Source: JANNHP01 sp031404455
GTDB lineage: Bacteria; Planctomycetota; JAJSAM01; JAJVHW01
DNA: 24,722 bases
Reading direction: 5' to 3'
NCBI GenBank assembly: GCA_031404455.1
Contig: JANNHP010000111.1
Span: 1 to 24,722 of the forward strand
Each line of letters begins with the position of its first letter. Position 1 is the first letter of the stretch. The position numbers were made by a program, and so were the translations under genes. The notes beneath the pieces were generated by a model that was given only the letters and a program-made list of their open reading frames with translations, did not search any database and was not told where the DNA came from. This document shows, in pieces, positions 6,868-14,554 of the stretch.

Positions 6868-7371
6868 ATGAAGTGCCCGTCTCCCTTGCGTGTCGCGGCC
6901 ACAGCCGCCCTGCTCATCGCCGCGGCCGGATGCGTCGAACGCAAGATGCTCATCCGCTCCGATCCGCCCGGCGCCATGATCACGCTCGACGGGAAGACGC
7001 TCGAGACGCGCACGCCCGCGGAGGTCCCGTTCGACTTCGGCGGCACGCGCTCGGTCACGCTCTCCGCGCCGGGGTGCCGCGTGCTCGAGACGACGGCCGA
7101 GCTCTCGGACCCGTGGTACACGTACTTCCCGCTCGACATCGGCGCGGAGTTCCTCTGGCCGGGCACGATCGAGGACACGCAGGCGTTCGACTTCAAGCTG
7201 GAGCCGTACGCGGCGCAACTCACGCCCGATCTCAAGGCGGAAGCGAAGAGGCGCCTCTCCGAGTTGAAGCTCCGCGCCGAGGAGTACCGCGCGGGCGGGT
7301 CCGAGGGGCCGGGCAAGGTGGCACCGCCCCCACCACCGCCGCCACCCGCCGGGGACGCGCCCAAGAAGTGA
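6868..7371 (+). CDS. PEGA-domain lipoprotein (167 aa)
   Basis: The start at 6868 has GGAGGAAA about 7 nt upstream. The N-terminus is a lipoprotein signal ending in AAGC with Cys22. Residues 26-70 form a PEGA domain: a short strand (MLIRSDPPGAMITLDGK), a TP-turn and a strand with VTLSAPGC. PEGA domains are small extracytoplasmic beta folds thought to bind surface or peptidoglycan partners. The C-terminus is a charged helix followed by a run of eight prolines, which could span or touch the cell wall. The gene overlaps murD by 4 bases (GTGA), implying coupled translation. Confidence 0.83.
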   Translation: MKCPSPLRVAATAALLIAAAGCVERKMLIRSDPPGAMITLDGKTLETRTPAEVPFDFGGTRSVTLSAPGCRVLETTAELSDPWYTYFPLDIGAEFLWPGTIEDTQAFDFKLEPYAAQLTPDLKAEAKRRLSELKLRAEEYRAGGSEGPGKVAPPPPPPPPAGDAPKK

Positions 7372-8756
7372 CGGTCTCTCCGCGCCGGCGGGCCACGGTC
7401 ATGGGCCTCGGGCTCTTCGGCGGCGGCGTCGGCGTGACGCGGCACCTCGCCGAACTCGGGTACGACGTGACCGTCACCGATCTGCGCGACGAGAAGGCGC
7501 TCGCGCCGTCGGTCGAGGCGCTGCGCGGTCTCCCCGTCAGCTTGCGTCTCGGCGGGCACGACCTCGCGGACTTCACCGACACGCACCTCCTCGTCGTCAA
7601 CCCGGCGGTGCCGCCGGGCAACGAATTCGTCGCGGCGGCCGTCGCGCGCGGCGTTCCCATCGACACCGAGATCGGGATGTTTGTCCGCGCGTGCCGCGGG
7701 CGCATCGCCGGCGTCACGGGCAGCGCCGGGAAGAGCACGACGAGCGCGCTGCTCGCGAAGTGCCTCGACACGTCGGGCGTGCGCGTCCACCTCGGCGGGA
7801 ACATCGGCGTGTCGCTCCTCGACGAGATCGCGAACATCCGCGCGGACGACGTCGTCGTGCTGGAACTCAGCTCCTTCCAGCTCCACTGGCTCCGCCGCGA
7901 GAACCTGCGGCCCTCCCTCGGCGTGATGACGAACATCGCGCCGAACCACCTCGACTGGCACGGCACGATCGAGGCGTACGCCGAGGACAAGACGGGCATC
8001 GTCCCTGCAGCGGGCGGGCTCTTCGTCGCGTGCGCCGACGATCCGCGCGTCCTCGCGATCGCGCGGGCCGCGCCGTGCCGCGTGATGTGGACGTCGCGCA
8101 GCGACTCGCCGCCGCCAGGCGACGCCGTCTTCTGGCGCGGCGGCGAGATGTTCGCGCGGATCGCGGGACGTGATGAGTCCGTGCTGCGTCGCGCGGACGT
8201 GCGTCTCCTCGGCGAGCACGTCGCGTGGAACGTGGCGAGCGCCGCTGCGGCGGCGATGTCGCTCGGTGCGGCGCCGTCCGCCGTGCGCGACGGCGTCCGC
8301 GCGTTCGACGGACTGCCGCACCGTCTGAAGCCGATCGGCACCGTCCGCGGCGTGCTCTGCGTGGACGACTCGAAATCGACGACGCCCGACGCGACGGTGT
8401 CCGCGCTCGCCGCGTTTGACCGTCCCGTGCTGCTCCTCGCGGGCGGGTACGACAAGCATCTCGACCCCGCTCCGATGGTCGTCGCCGCGGCGGCGCGGGC
8501 GAAAGCGGTGCTCTGCTACGGCGCGACCGGTCCCGCGCTCGCTGCCGCGATGCGCGCGGGCGGCGTCGCCGACGTCGAACTCGTCACCACGCTCGACGAG
8601 GCCGTCGCGGCGGCGATGCGCCGCGCCGCGGAGGGAGATGTCCTGCTGCTCTCGCCCGGCCACGCGAGCTGGGACCAGTTCAAGAACTACGAGTACCGCG
8701 CGGTGGCGTTCGCGCGGGCGGTGGGGGTGACGGGGGCGGGGGACGGTCCCCGATAG
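7368..8756 (+). CDS. murD: UDP-N-acetylmuramoylalanine--D-glutamate ligase MurD (462 aa)
   Basis: MurD adds D-Glu to UDP-MurNAc-L-Ala with ATP in the cytoplasm, the second amino-acid step of peptidoglycan precursor synthesis. An N-terminal Rossmann motif (MGLGLFGGGVGV) is followed by the ATP loop GVTGSAGKST (115-124), with Ala120 where many MurDs have Asn. Next come ELSSFQL, TNIAPNHLDWHG, the Mur-ligase linker (HRLKPIGTVRGV, VDDSKSTTPDA), LLAGGYDKHLD and the C-terminal LLSPGHASWDQFKNYEYR. Length is normal. The GTG at 7368 overlaps the lipoprotein stop; an ATG at 7401 is the alternative. It is not in a dcw cluster here. The final GAGDGPR is encoded by a palindromic repeat. Confidence 0.95.
   Translation: MTVSPRRRATVMGLGLFGGGVGVTRHLAELGYDVTVTDLRDEKALAPSVEALRGLPVSLRLGGHDLADFTDTHLLVVNPAVPPGNEFVAAAVARGVPIDTEIGMFVRACRGRIAGVTGSAGKSTTSALLAKCLDTSGVRVHLGGNIGVSLLDEIANIRADDVVVLELSSFQLHWLRRENLRPSLGVMTNIAPNHLDWHGTIEAYAEDKTGIVPAAGGLFVACADDPRVLAIARAAPCRVMWTSRSDSPPPGDAVFWRGGEMFARIAGRDESVLRRADVRLLGEHVAWNVASAAAAAMSLGAAPSAVRDGVRAFDGLPHRLKPIGTVRGVLCVDDSKSTTPDATVSALAAFDRPVLLLAGGYDKHLDPAPMVVAAAARAKAVLCYGATGPALAAAMRAGGVADVELVTTLDEAVAAAMRRAAEGDVLLLSPGHASWDQFKNYEYRAVAFARAVGVTGAGDGPR
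8738..8751. repeat. Palindromic GGGGACGGTCCCC element at the end of murD
   Basis: GGGGAC (8739-8744), one central G, and GTCCCC (8746-8751) form a perfect palindrome that runs into the murD TAG stop. The core matches the repeat family at 4482-4626. Confidence 0.5.
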
Positions 8757-8772
8757 GCGAAGGAGTGTCGTC

Positions 8773-9273
8773 ATGGCGCACGAGATCGCTCTGCCGCCGG
8801 AGTCGGACTTCGCCGCGCTCGGTTTCGAGGTCCTCCGCTTCGGCGACGCGTCGCTCGCGCTCCGGCGCGAGCCGTTCCGGGCTTCGTGGGTGTTCACGCA
8901 GCTCGTGACGTTCGTGTTCGTGATCCGCAAGCAGGTGACGTCCTGGGACGAGTTGGCGGCGGACTACGACGGGCAGTTGGCCTTCGCCGCGCGGAACAAG
9001 AAGACGTTCCTGCCGCGCGGTCTGCAGTGCGGTTACGCGCTGCTCCCCGTCTACGTCGGCACCGGCTTCCCCGTCGAACTGGAGGAAGCCGTCCGGACGA
9101 GGTTCGAGAAGCGCTGGTGCGTGATGCACGTGCCGTCGCTGCTCGACGTGGCGACCGGGAAGTGCAGCACGCTCTCGTCGAAGCACATCTGGGGCGCGAT
9201 CTACCGCGGTTACGTCCAGGACACGATCAAGAGCGTCGCCGAACTCGTCTCGAGGACAGCGGCGGGCGCCTGA
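8773..9273 (+). CDS. Hypothetical protein (166 aa)
   Basis: No family recognised. The protein is soluble, with no signal peptide. A central segment SWVFTQLVTFVFVIRK is strongly hydrophobic but short and flanked by charges, so it is more likely a buried strand pair than a TM. Later sections (LLPVYVGTG, WCVMHVPSLLDV, KHIWGAIYRGYVQDTI) suggest an alpha/beta fold. AAGGAG lies 7 nt before the ATG. It starts 16 bases after murD and is probably in the same transcript, with mcsA following after 82 bases. Confidence 0.75.
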   Translation: MAHEIALPPESDFAALGFEVLRFGDASLALRREPFRASWVFTQLVTFVFVIRKQVTSWDELAADYDGQLAFAARNKKTFLPRGLQCGYALLPVYVGTGFPVELEEAVRTRFEKRWCVMHVPSLLDVATGKCSTLSSKHIWGAIYRGYVQDTIKSVAELVSRTAAGA

Positions 9274-9339
9274 CCCCCGGGCGGTCCGCAATCTCCGAAC
9301 TCCGCCTCCCGCAAGTACCGGCCCGCCTCCCGCCCCCGC

Positions 9340-9345
9340 TACACT
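9340..9345 (+). promoter_or_regulatory. Candidate -10 box (TACACT), leaderless start of mcsA
   Basis: TACACT lies 10 nt before the mcsA ATG, which has no Shine-Dalgarno (upstream is CCCCGCCGCC). It would give a leaderless or nearly leaderless mcsAB transcript. No -35 was seen. Confidence 0.45.
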
Positions 9346-9355
9346 CCCCGCCGCC

Positions 9356-9871
9356 ATGGAATGCCAGTCCTGCCACTCGAAGAAGGCGACGGTCCACCTG
9401 ACCGAGATCGTCGGGAACAAGGAGAAGCGCGAGCTCCATCTCTGCGAGCAGTGCGCGCAGCAGCACGGCACGGGCACGAGCGGCATGGAGATCATGGGGC
9501 TCATCTCGTCGGCCTTCGGACCGGCGGCGAAGACCGCGGGTCCGGAGACGGCCGAGCAGAAGTGCTCCTCGTGCGGTCTTGCGTACTCGGAGTTCCGGAG
9601 CCGCGGACGGCTCGGGTGCCCGCAGTGCTACGAGGTCTTCCGCGCGTCGCTCGAACCGCTCCTCGAGAAGATCCACGGCTCGGGACGTCACGTGGGCAAG
9701 GCGCCGGGCGGGCCACCGGCGGGCGACCGGTCGCGCGAGAAGCACCTCGTGGCGCTGCGCCGGCAACTCCAGGCCGCCGTGAAGGGCGAGAACTACGAGC
9801 TCGCCGCGAAGCTCCGCGACGACCTGCGCAAGGCCGAGATCGCCGCGGAGGCGACCGATGCGGATCGCTGA
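9356..9871 (+). CDS. mcsA: McsA, zinc-binding activator of the protein-arginine kinase (171 aa)
   Basis: In Firmicutes McsA binds and activates McsB in the heat-shock/protein-quality-control pathway. The layout here matches: a first zinc knuckle pair (Cys3/Cys6 and Cys30/Cys33), a second (Cys70/Cys73 and Cys88/Cys91), and a C-terminal UVR helix pair around residues 130-165 (ALRRQL ... ENYELAAKLRDDLRKAE). The length is close to that of known McsA. The stop overlaps the mcsB start by 14 bases, so the two are coupled. The promoter is probably at 9340-9345. No ctsR or clpC lies beside it, unlike the Bacillus operon. Confidence 0.93.
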   Translation: MECQSCHSKKATVHLTEIVGNKEKRELHLCEQCAQQHGTGTSGMEIMGLISSAFGPAAKTAGPETAEQKCSSCGLAYSEFRSRGRLGCPQCYEVFRASLEPLLEKIHGSGRHVGKAPGGPPAGDRSREKHLVALRRQLQAAVKGENYELAAKLRDDLRKAEIAAEATDADR

Positions 9872-10928
9872 CTCGTTCGAGGGCCGCGACGCCGCGGGCG
9901 GCGAGTGGCTCTCGGGCACGGGGCTCGACTCCGACATCGTCATCTCGTCGCGCGTGCGGCTCGCCCGCAACGTGCGCGGCCACCGCTTCCTCATCCAGGC
10001 CTCGGACGAGGAGAAGTCCGAGATCGAGCAGGAGCTGCGCGCCGTGCTCGGCCGCGTGGAGTTCGGCGAGGAGATGGTGTACCTCTCGCTCCAGAGCGCC
10101 GCGGCGCTCGACTCCGAGATGCTCGTCGAGCGGCACCTCATCTCGCGCGAGCTCGCCCGCGCCGAGGGCCCGCGCGCGGTCTGCTACTCGAGGGCGGAGA
10201 GCACGTCGATCATGGTCTGCGAGGAGGACCACCTGCGCCTGCAGGTGCTGCGCAGCGGCTTCCAGCTCGACGCGGCGTGGGAGGCGGCGGACCGTCTCGA
10301 CGACCTCGTCGCGAAGCAGGCCGAGTACGCGTTCTCGACGCGATTCGGCTACCTCACGTGCTGCCCGACGAACGTGGGCACGGGCCTTCGCGCGAGCGTG
10401 ATGCTCCACCTCCCGGCGCTCGTCTACACGAAGCACATCGAGAAGGTGTTCCAGGCGGGCGGGAAGATGAGCCTCGCTGTCCGCGGGCTCTACGGCGAGG
10501 GCACGCAGGCCGAGGGCGACTTCTACCAGATCTCGAACCAGGTCTGCCTCGGCGTCGCCGAGACCGACGTCCTCGACCGGCTGTCGAAGATCGTCCCGCA
10601 GTTCGTCGAGTACGAGCGCAAGGTCCGCGAACAGCTCGCGAAGAGCGACCGCGCGGCCTTGGAGGACAAGGTCTGGCGCGCGTACGCGACGCTCCGCGCC
10701 GCGAGGACCATCACCAGCACGGAGACGCTCGAGATGCTCTCGGCGATCCGGCTCGGCGTGAACCTCGAGCTCCTGCCGAAGACGCTCACCATCGAGCGCG
10801 TGAACGAACTCTTCGTGTCCTCTCAACCCGCGCACCTGCAGAAGCTCGCTACAGGACCGCTCGAGCCGAAGCAGCGCGACATCGCCCGGGCGTCGCTTCT
10901 CAGGCAGAGGCTCGGCGACCTGCCTTGA
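9858..10928 (+). CDS. mcsB: McsB, protein-arginine kinase (356 aa)
   Basis: McsB phosphorylates arginine side chains with ATP; in Bacillus phospho-Arg marks proteins for ClpC-ClpP. The sequence shows the phosphagen-kinase fold signatures: SSRVRLARNVRG (about residues 32-43), the CCPTNVGTGLRASVMLHLP block with Cys168/Cys169 at the active-site cysteine position, then LYGEGTQAEGDFYQISNQ with the loop near the substrate site. Length is close to Bacillus McsB. GGAGG lies 7 nt before the ATG within the end of mcsA. Nothing essential appears lost. Whether a ClpC partner is present elsewhere cannot be told from this window. Confidence 0.94.
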   Translation: MRIADSFEGRDAAGGEWLSGTGLDSDIVISSRVRLARNVRGHRFLIQASDEEKSEIEQELRAVLGRVEFGEEMVYLSLQSAAALDSEMLVERHLISRELARAEGPRAVCYSRAESTSIMVCEEDHLRLQVLRSGFQLDAAWEAADRLDDLVAKQAEYAFSTRFGYLTCCPTNVGTGLRASVMLHLPALVYTKHIEKVFQAGGKMSLAVRGLYGEGTQAEGDFYQISNQVCLGVAETDVLDRLSKIVPQFVEYERKVREQLAKSDRAALEDKVWRAYATLRAARTITSTETLEMLSAIRLGVNLELLPKTLTIERVNELFVSSQPAHLQKLATGPLEPKQRDIARASLLRQRLGDLP

Positions 10929-11024
10929 CGGCCGGCGTGATGGGGGGCGTGTTCGTGAGCGTGACGGTGGCCGTGACGGTCGTCTGACACGGAGGCTGCG
11001 ACAATCGTCCGACGGAGGCATCTC

Positions 11025-11498
11025 ATGCGAATCGCCGCTCTCGTGCTCCTCGCCGCGCTGGCGCTCGCCGGCACGGCCTGCTCCACCACGCCCAAGGAGA
11101 ACGCGGCTCCCAAGACCTCCACGTACGGCGGCGAGGGCAACCCGAAGATCAAGTTCGGCGAGAAGAGCGACGGCGGCGGCGAGGCCGAATCGTCGGGCGG
11201 CGGCGCGAGCGCGTTCGCATGGGCGCTGACGCCCTTCGAGAACATCGTCTACCTGCCCTGGAAGCTGATCGGCGGCGGCGCCAAGGGCGGGGCCGACGGC
11301 GTGCGCGCCGGCTTCGACAAGGACCGGATGCCCGCGATCGGCCTGCTCTTCTCGCCGGTCAACCTCGTCGTGGGGTTCCTCACCGGCGCGGTCGAGACCG
11401 TGGCGTCGAAGCCCGTGCTCATCGGGCCCGACGACAGCTTCGGCCACGCGATGGCGCAGCCGACCAAACACGCGACGTCGATCTGGTGGTACGAGTAG
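11025..11498 (+). CDS. Putative lipoprotein, unknown function (157 aa)
   Basis: A signal sequence (MRIAALVLLAALALAGTAC) ends at Cys19. The residues before it, GTA, fit the lipobox only loosely, so lipidation is likely rather than certain. Residues 20-60 are a Gly/Ser/Glu-rich linker. The rest has two amphipathic or weakly hydrophobic helices (FENIVYLPWKLIGG and LFSPVNLVVGFLTGAVETV) and ends with WWYE. No family recognised. GGAGG lies about 8 nt before the ATG. It follows mcsB by 96 bases and precedes the 981-aa exported protein by 36, so the latter two may be co-transcribed. Confidence 0.78.
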   Translation: MRIAALVLLAALALAGTACSTTPKENAAPKTSTYGGEGNPKIKFGEKSDGGGEAESSGGGASAFAWALTPFENIVYLPWKLIGGGAKGGADGVRAGFDKDRMPAIGLLFSPVNLVVGFLTGAVETVASKPVLIGPDDSFGHAMAQPTKHATSIWWYE

Positions 11499-11534
11499 CG
11501 TACGCGCCCGTCCCGGCTCCGTGAGGTCAGCGTC

Positions 11535-14480
11535 ATGAAGACACTCGTGTCCGCCGCCGCCGCGGCGGCGATCGCGTTCGCGTCGCTGTGGCCCGCTGCG
11601 TCCGCGAAGGACGACGACGTCGACCCCGCCGCGCGCGAGTGGTCCCAGGCGCGCGGCAACTCGGGACGCACGGCGGGTTCCGCGGTGGCGCCTCTCGCAG
11701 GCGATCCCGTGGAGGCGTGGAAGCAGGCGCTGCCGGGGCCCGTCATCGCGGAGCCCGTTTCGTGGGGCGGCGTCGTGTTCGTCGCGGCGCAGAAGGACAA
11801 GGGCCGGCGCCTCCTCGCCTTCCGCGCAGCGACCGGCGAACCGCTCGGCAGCCAGGATCTCGGCACCGGCGGGCGCATGGGACTCGCCGCGTGGCAGGGC
11901 GTGGTGATGGCGCTCGACGCGGAGCAGTTGCGCTCCTTCCGTCACTCGGGGACGAAGTTCACTCCCGGATGGTCCGTGCGCGGCAAGTTCAGCGGGCCGC
12001 CCTGCGTGTACCGCGGCTTTGCCTTCGTGTGCGACGGCCCCGACCTCCTCTGCCTCGACATCCTGCGCAACGGGGCGAGGGCTCCGAAGGCGCCTGTCGT
12101 GTCGCCGACCGCGATCACGGGCTTCGACGAGACGAAGGCGCTGAAGGGCGAGGCGGTCGGCGGCGCAGTCGGCGTCTACAGGAACCGCGCGGACGGCGTC
12201 GTCTACGCCGTCAACGTCGCGACGCTCGACAACGTGGCGATGCTTTCGCGCACGCGCGTCGACGACCTCGGCGGCAAGACGCAGATGCGCTACACGCAGA
12301 CCGAGGTGATCGGGACGTTCCCGGGCGCGATCCCCGACGACGACCGCTGGGACATGGTCCCGTGCCGGATCGAGGGCGAGACTTTGAGGTCCCCGGGCGC
12401 CTGGATCGTGCTCTCGCCGCGGCCGTTCTCGAGCGGAGGCACCGGACGCTTCGTGCCCGACGCCGCGAAGGCCTCGGGGCTGAACCTCGTCACGGCGCCC
12501 GCGGTGCTCGACGCGGTCGCGTTCTCCTTCAGCGGGTCGGGCGACCTGCAGACGTGGCGCGCGAGCGGCAAGACCGAGACGCTGGTGCAGGCGTCGAACG
12601 CGCCGCCCGGCGCGAAGCCCGGCCCGGCGACGCGCGCGGGCGGCGTCGTCTTCCTCGGCAACTTCGCGGTGGATGTGGAGGCGCGGCGCGTCATCTGGAG
12701 CCTGAAGCGCGAGCCCGTCACGGCGGCGATCCCCGTCGGCGACAAGCGCCTCGTCTTCGCGACGAAGGACGAACTCGTCTGCGTGGCGGACGCGGCCGTG
12801 ATCGCCGAGACGCCCGTCCCCGAGGCGACGACGTCGGCGGGGAGCGGCGGCACCGCGAAGGCGCCCGCCGCGTCGGCGCCGACGATGAAGATGCCGGGCG
12901 AGATGAAGGACGGCGTCCTCCTCGACGACGGGCGCCAGATCGAGGGCACCTTCGAGCGGACCGGCCGCACGAAGGTCACGATCCACCCGAAGGACGGCGG
13001 CGAATCGTTCGAGGTCTCGCGCGCGAGCGTGGTCGTGGCGGAGATCGCCGGCGAGGTGGACATCCGCGGCGACGACGCCGCGGCGTTCCGCGTGTGGCGC
13101 GGCGCGGTGCGCGGCGCCTACTGCGACACGATGGAGACCATCTTCCAGGAGTACGCGAAGGCCTCGATGCTCGACGACGCGCGCCGCGTGATGCAGCGCA
13201 TGCGCGACAGCGGCGCCGCCGAGGCGCGCATGCAGAAGCTCGACGCGTCCTTGAACGGCAAGTCGCCGCGCACCGATGCCACGCGCGCGAAGAAGTTCGC
13301 GCCGCAGGAAGAGGCGGCGCGGACCGCGATGCTCGACGGTCTCCTCGCCGGCTCCGAGTGGTGCGCGAAGCGCGAGCTCTCCACCGCAGCGACGGCGCTG
13401 CTCAACGAGGCCGGGCGCATGCGCGGCGGCGTGGACGCCGCCCTCGAGGAGCGCGCGAAGGCGCAGATCCCCGACGGGTTCCCGTGGAAGAGCGCCGCCG
13501 ACGCGACGAAGCAGTGGATGAAGTGGGCCGACGCGCTCTTGCCGTCGTCGTCGGCGTTCATCCCGCAGGACGACGGGATCTGGGGCAAGTTCGACGAGAA
13601 GCCCTGGAACGACGGCGGGACCCTCGGCTTCCGCACGCGCAACGTGCTCCTCTTCATCCGCGACCAGGACCCCGCCCTCTGCGGCAGGGCGCTCCAACTC
13701 TCCGAGGGCACGGTCCGCGCGCTCCAGGTGTTCCTGAACGACGGCGAGGCCGACGACGTCGCGGGCGACTCGGACCGTCTCGAGATCCGCATCCACAGGA
13801 ACAAGGCGGACTACCTCGCCGAGACCACCGGCACGGGCCGCAAAACGCCGGAGTGGAGCGCGGGGAACTTCTCGCCCGCCGAGAAGATCTCGCGGTTCTA
13901 CGTGGACCGCGACGAAGGCGTCGCCGACATGGAAGAGCTGACGCGGGTCCTCACGCACGAGTTCACGCACCACTACATGAACGTGCGCTGGATGCACGGC
14001 GCGTCCGGCGGCGGCGCGGGGTTCTGGGTGGTCGAGGGCATGGCGGAGTTCGTGCAGTACCAGGCCTTCCGCATGGACCAGCGCGGACTGAAGTTCGACG
14101 ACGAGACCGTGCCCGGTCTCGACGGCGCGGCGCAGGCCGAGAAGGCGGGCGCTCTCTTCAAGGCGGAGAAGTTCGTGGACATGACGCAGGCGGACTTCGC
14201 GACGCTCCAGGACAGCTATCTCTTGACGGTCAAGCTGCGCAACTCGTTCACGTCGAAGCAGTACACGCAGCGCGGCCTCTGGTACGAGCAGGCCGGCGCG
14301 CTGTCCTTCTTCTTCCTGCAGGCGAAGGGCCCCGAGGTGCGCAAGAACTTCGTCGACTACGTGCGCCTCCACTACCAGGGCCGCGCGCCGACGCCCGGCT
14401 GGAGCTTCCTCGGCTACGACTCCGCCGAGGCGCTCGACAAGGACTTCACGGACTACCTGAAGCGTCTGCGCGGGGGGTAA
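11535..14480 (+). CDS. Secreted PQQ-like propeller / gluzincin metallopeptidase fusion (981 aa)
   Basis: A Sec signal peptide ends near Ala25 (PAASA). Residues about 30-430 look like a PQQ-type beta-propeller (EWSQARGNSGRTAG at the start, then repeated strand blocks such as GGVVFVAAQ, GVVYAVNVATLD, GGVVFLGNFAVD). Residues about 459-508 form a small beta barrel (DGVLLDDGRQIEGTFE ... VSRASVVVAEI), reminiscent of SH3/Lsm-like modules. After a helical region, the C-terminus carries a zinc gluzincin site: H808-E-F-T-H812 and Glu834 in FWVVEGMAEF, as in DUF1570/peptidase_MA. All ligands are present, so it is probably active outside the cytoplasm. GAGG lies 9 nt before the ATG. Substrate unknown. 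Confidence 0.82.
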   Translation: MKTLVSAAAAAAIAFASLWPAASAKDDDVDPAAREWSQARGNSGRTAGSAVAPLAGDPVEAWKQALPGPVIAEPVSWGGVVFVAAQKDKGRRLLAFRAATGEPLGSQDLGTGGRMGLAAWQGVVMALDAEQLRSFRHSGTKFTPGWSVRGKFSGPPCVYRGFAFVCDGPDLLCLDILRNGARAPKAPVVSPTAITGFDETKALKGEAVGGAVGVYRNRADGVVYAVNVATLDNVAMLSRTRVDDLGGKTQMRYTQTEVIGTFPGAIPDDDRWDMVPCRIEGETLRSPGAWIVLSPRPFSSGGTGRFVPDAAKASGLNLVTAPAVLDAVAFSFSGSGDLQTWRASGKTETLVQASNAPPGAKPGPATRAGGVVFLGNFAVDVEARRVIWSLKREPVTAAIPVGDKRLVFATKDELVCVADAAVIAETPVPEATTSAGSGGTAKAPAASAPTMKMPGEMKDGVLLDDGRQIEGTFERTGRTKVTIHPKDGGESFEVSRASVVVAEIAGEVDIRGDDAAAFRVWRGAVRGAYCDTMETIFQEYAKASMLDDARRVMQRMRDSGAAEARMQKLDASLNGKSPRTDATRAKKFAPQEEAARTAMLDGLLAGSEWCAKRELSTAATALLNEAGRMRGGVDAALEERAKAQIPDGFPWKSAADATKQWMKWADALLPSSSAFIPQDDGIWGKFDEKPWNDGGTLGFRTRNVLLFIRDQDPALCGRALQLSEGTVRALQVFLNDGEADDVAGDSDRLEIRIHRNKADYLAETTGTGRKTPEWSAGNFSPAEKISRFYVDRDEGVADMEELTRVLTHEFTHHYMNVRWMHGASGGGAGFWVVEGMAEFVQYQAFRMDQRGLKFDDETVPGLDGAAQAEKAGALFKAEKFVDMTQADFATLQDSYLLTVKLRNSFTSKQYTQRGLWYEQAGALSFFFLQAKGPEVRKNFVDYVRLHYQGRAPTPGWSFLGYDSAEALDKDFTDYLKRLRGG

Positions 14481-14540
14481 CCGACGATGAAACGCTCGCG
14501 CCGCCGTGATGCAGCGACGCTCGCGTCGTCCACGCACGTG

Positions 14541-14546
14541 TAGTCT
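14541..14546 (+). promoter_or_regulatory. Candidate -10 box (TAGTCT), leaderless start
   Basis: TAGTCT is followed by 8 nt (CGTCCCCG) and the ATG at 14555. There is no Shine-Dalgarno. It lies 61 bases after the stop of the upstream gene, so the gene may have its own leaderless transcript. Confidence 0.42.
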
Positions 14547-14554
14547 CGTCCCCG

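Noticed and set aside
8773..9273. Possible membrane protein call for the 166-aa hypothetical
   Set aside because: The only hydrophobic stretch is about 16 residues with flanking charges, short for a TM helix and more like buried strands.
10961..10980. Tandem GTGACGGT copies after mcsB
   Set aside because: Only two 8-base copies, no symmetry and no link to a promoter; chance is enough in this composition.
9501..14537. A 1678-codon open frame on the minus strand, antisense to mcsB and the 981-aa gene
   Set aside because: It is Arg/Ala/Leu/Val-rich with no domain, lies opposite well-supported genes, and follows from the rarity of stops in G+C-rich DNA.
14523..14540. Short CGACGC-TC-GCGTCG palindrome before the 560-aa gene
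   Set aside because: A 2-nt loop cannot fold as a good hairpin, and such GC palindromes are expected by chance here.
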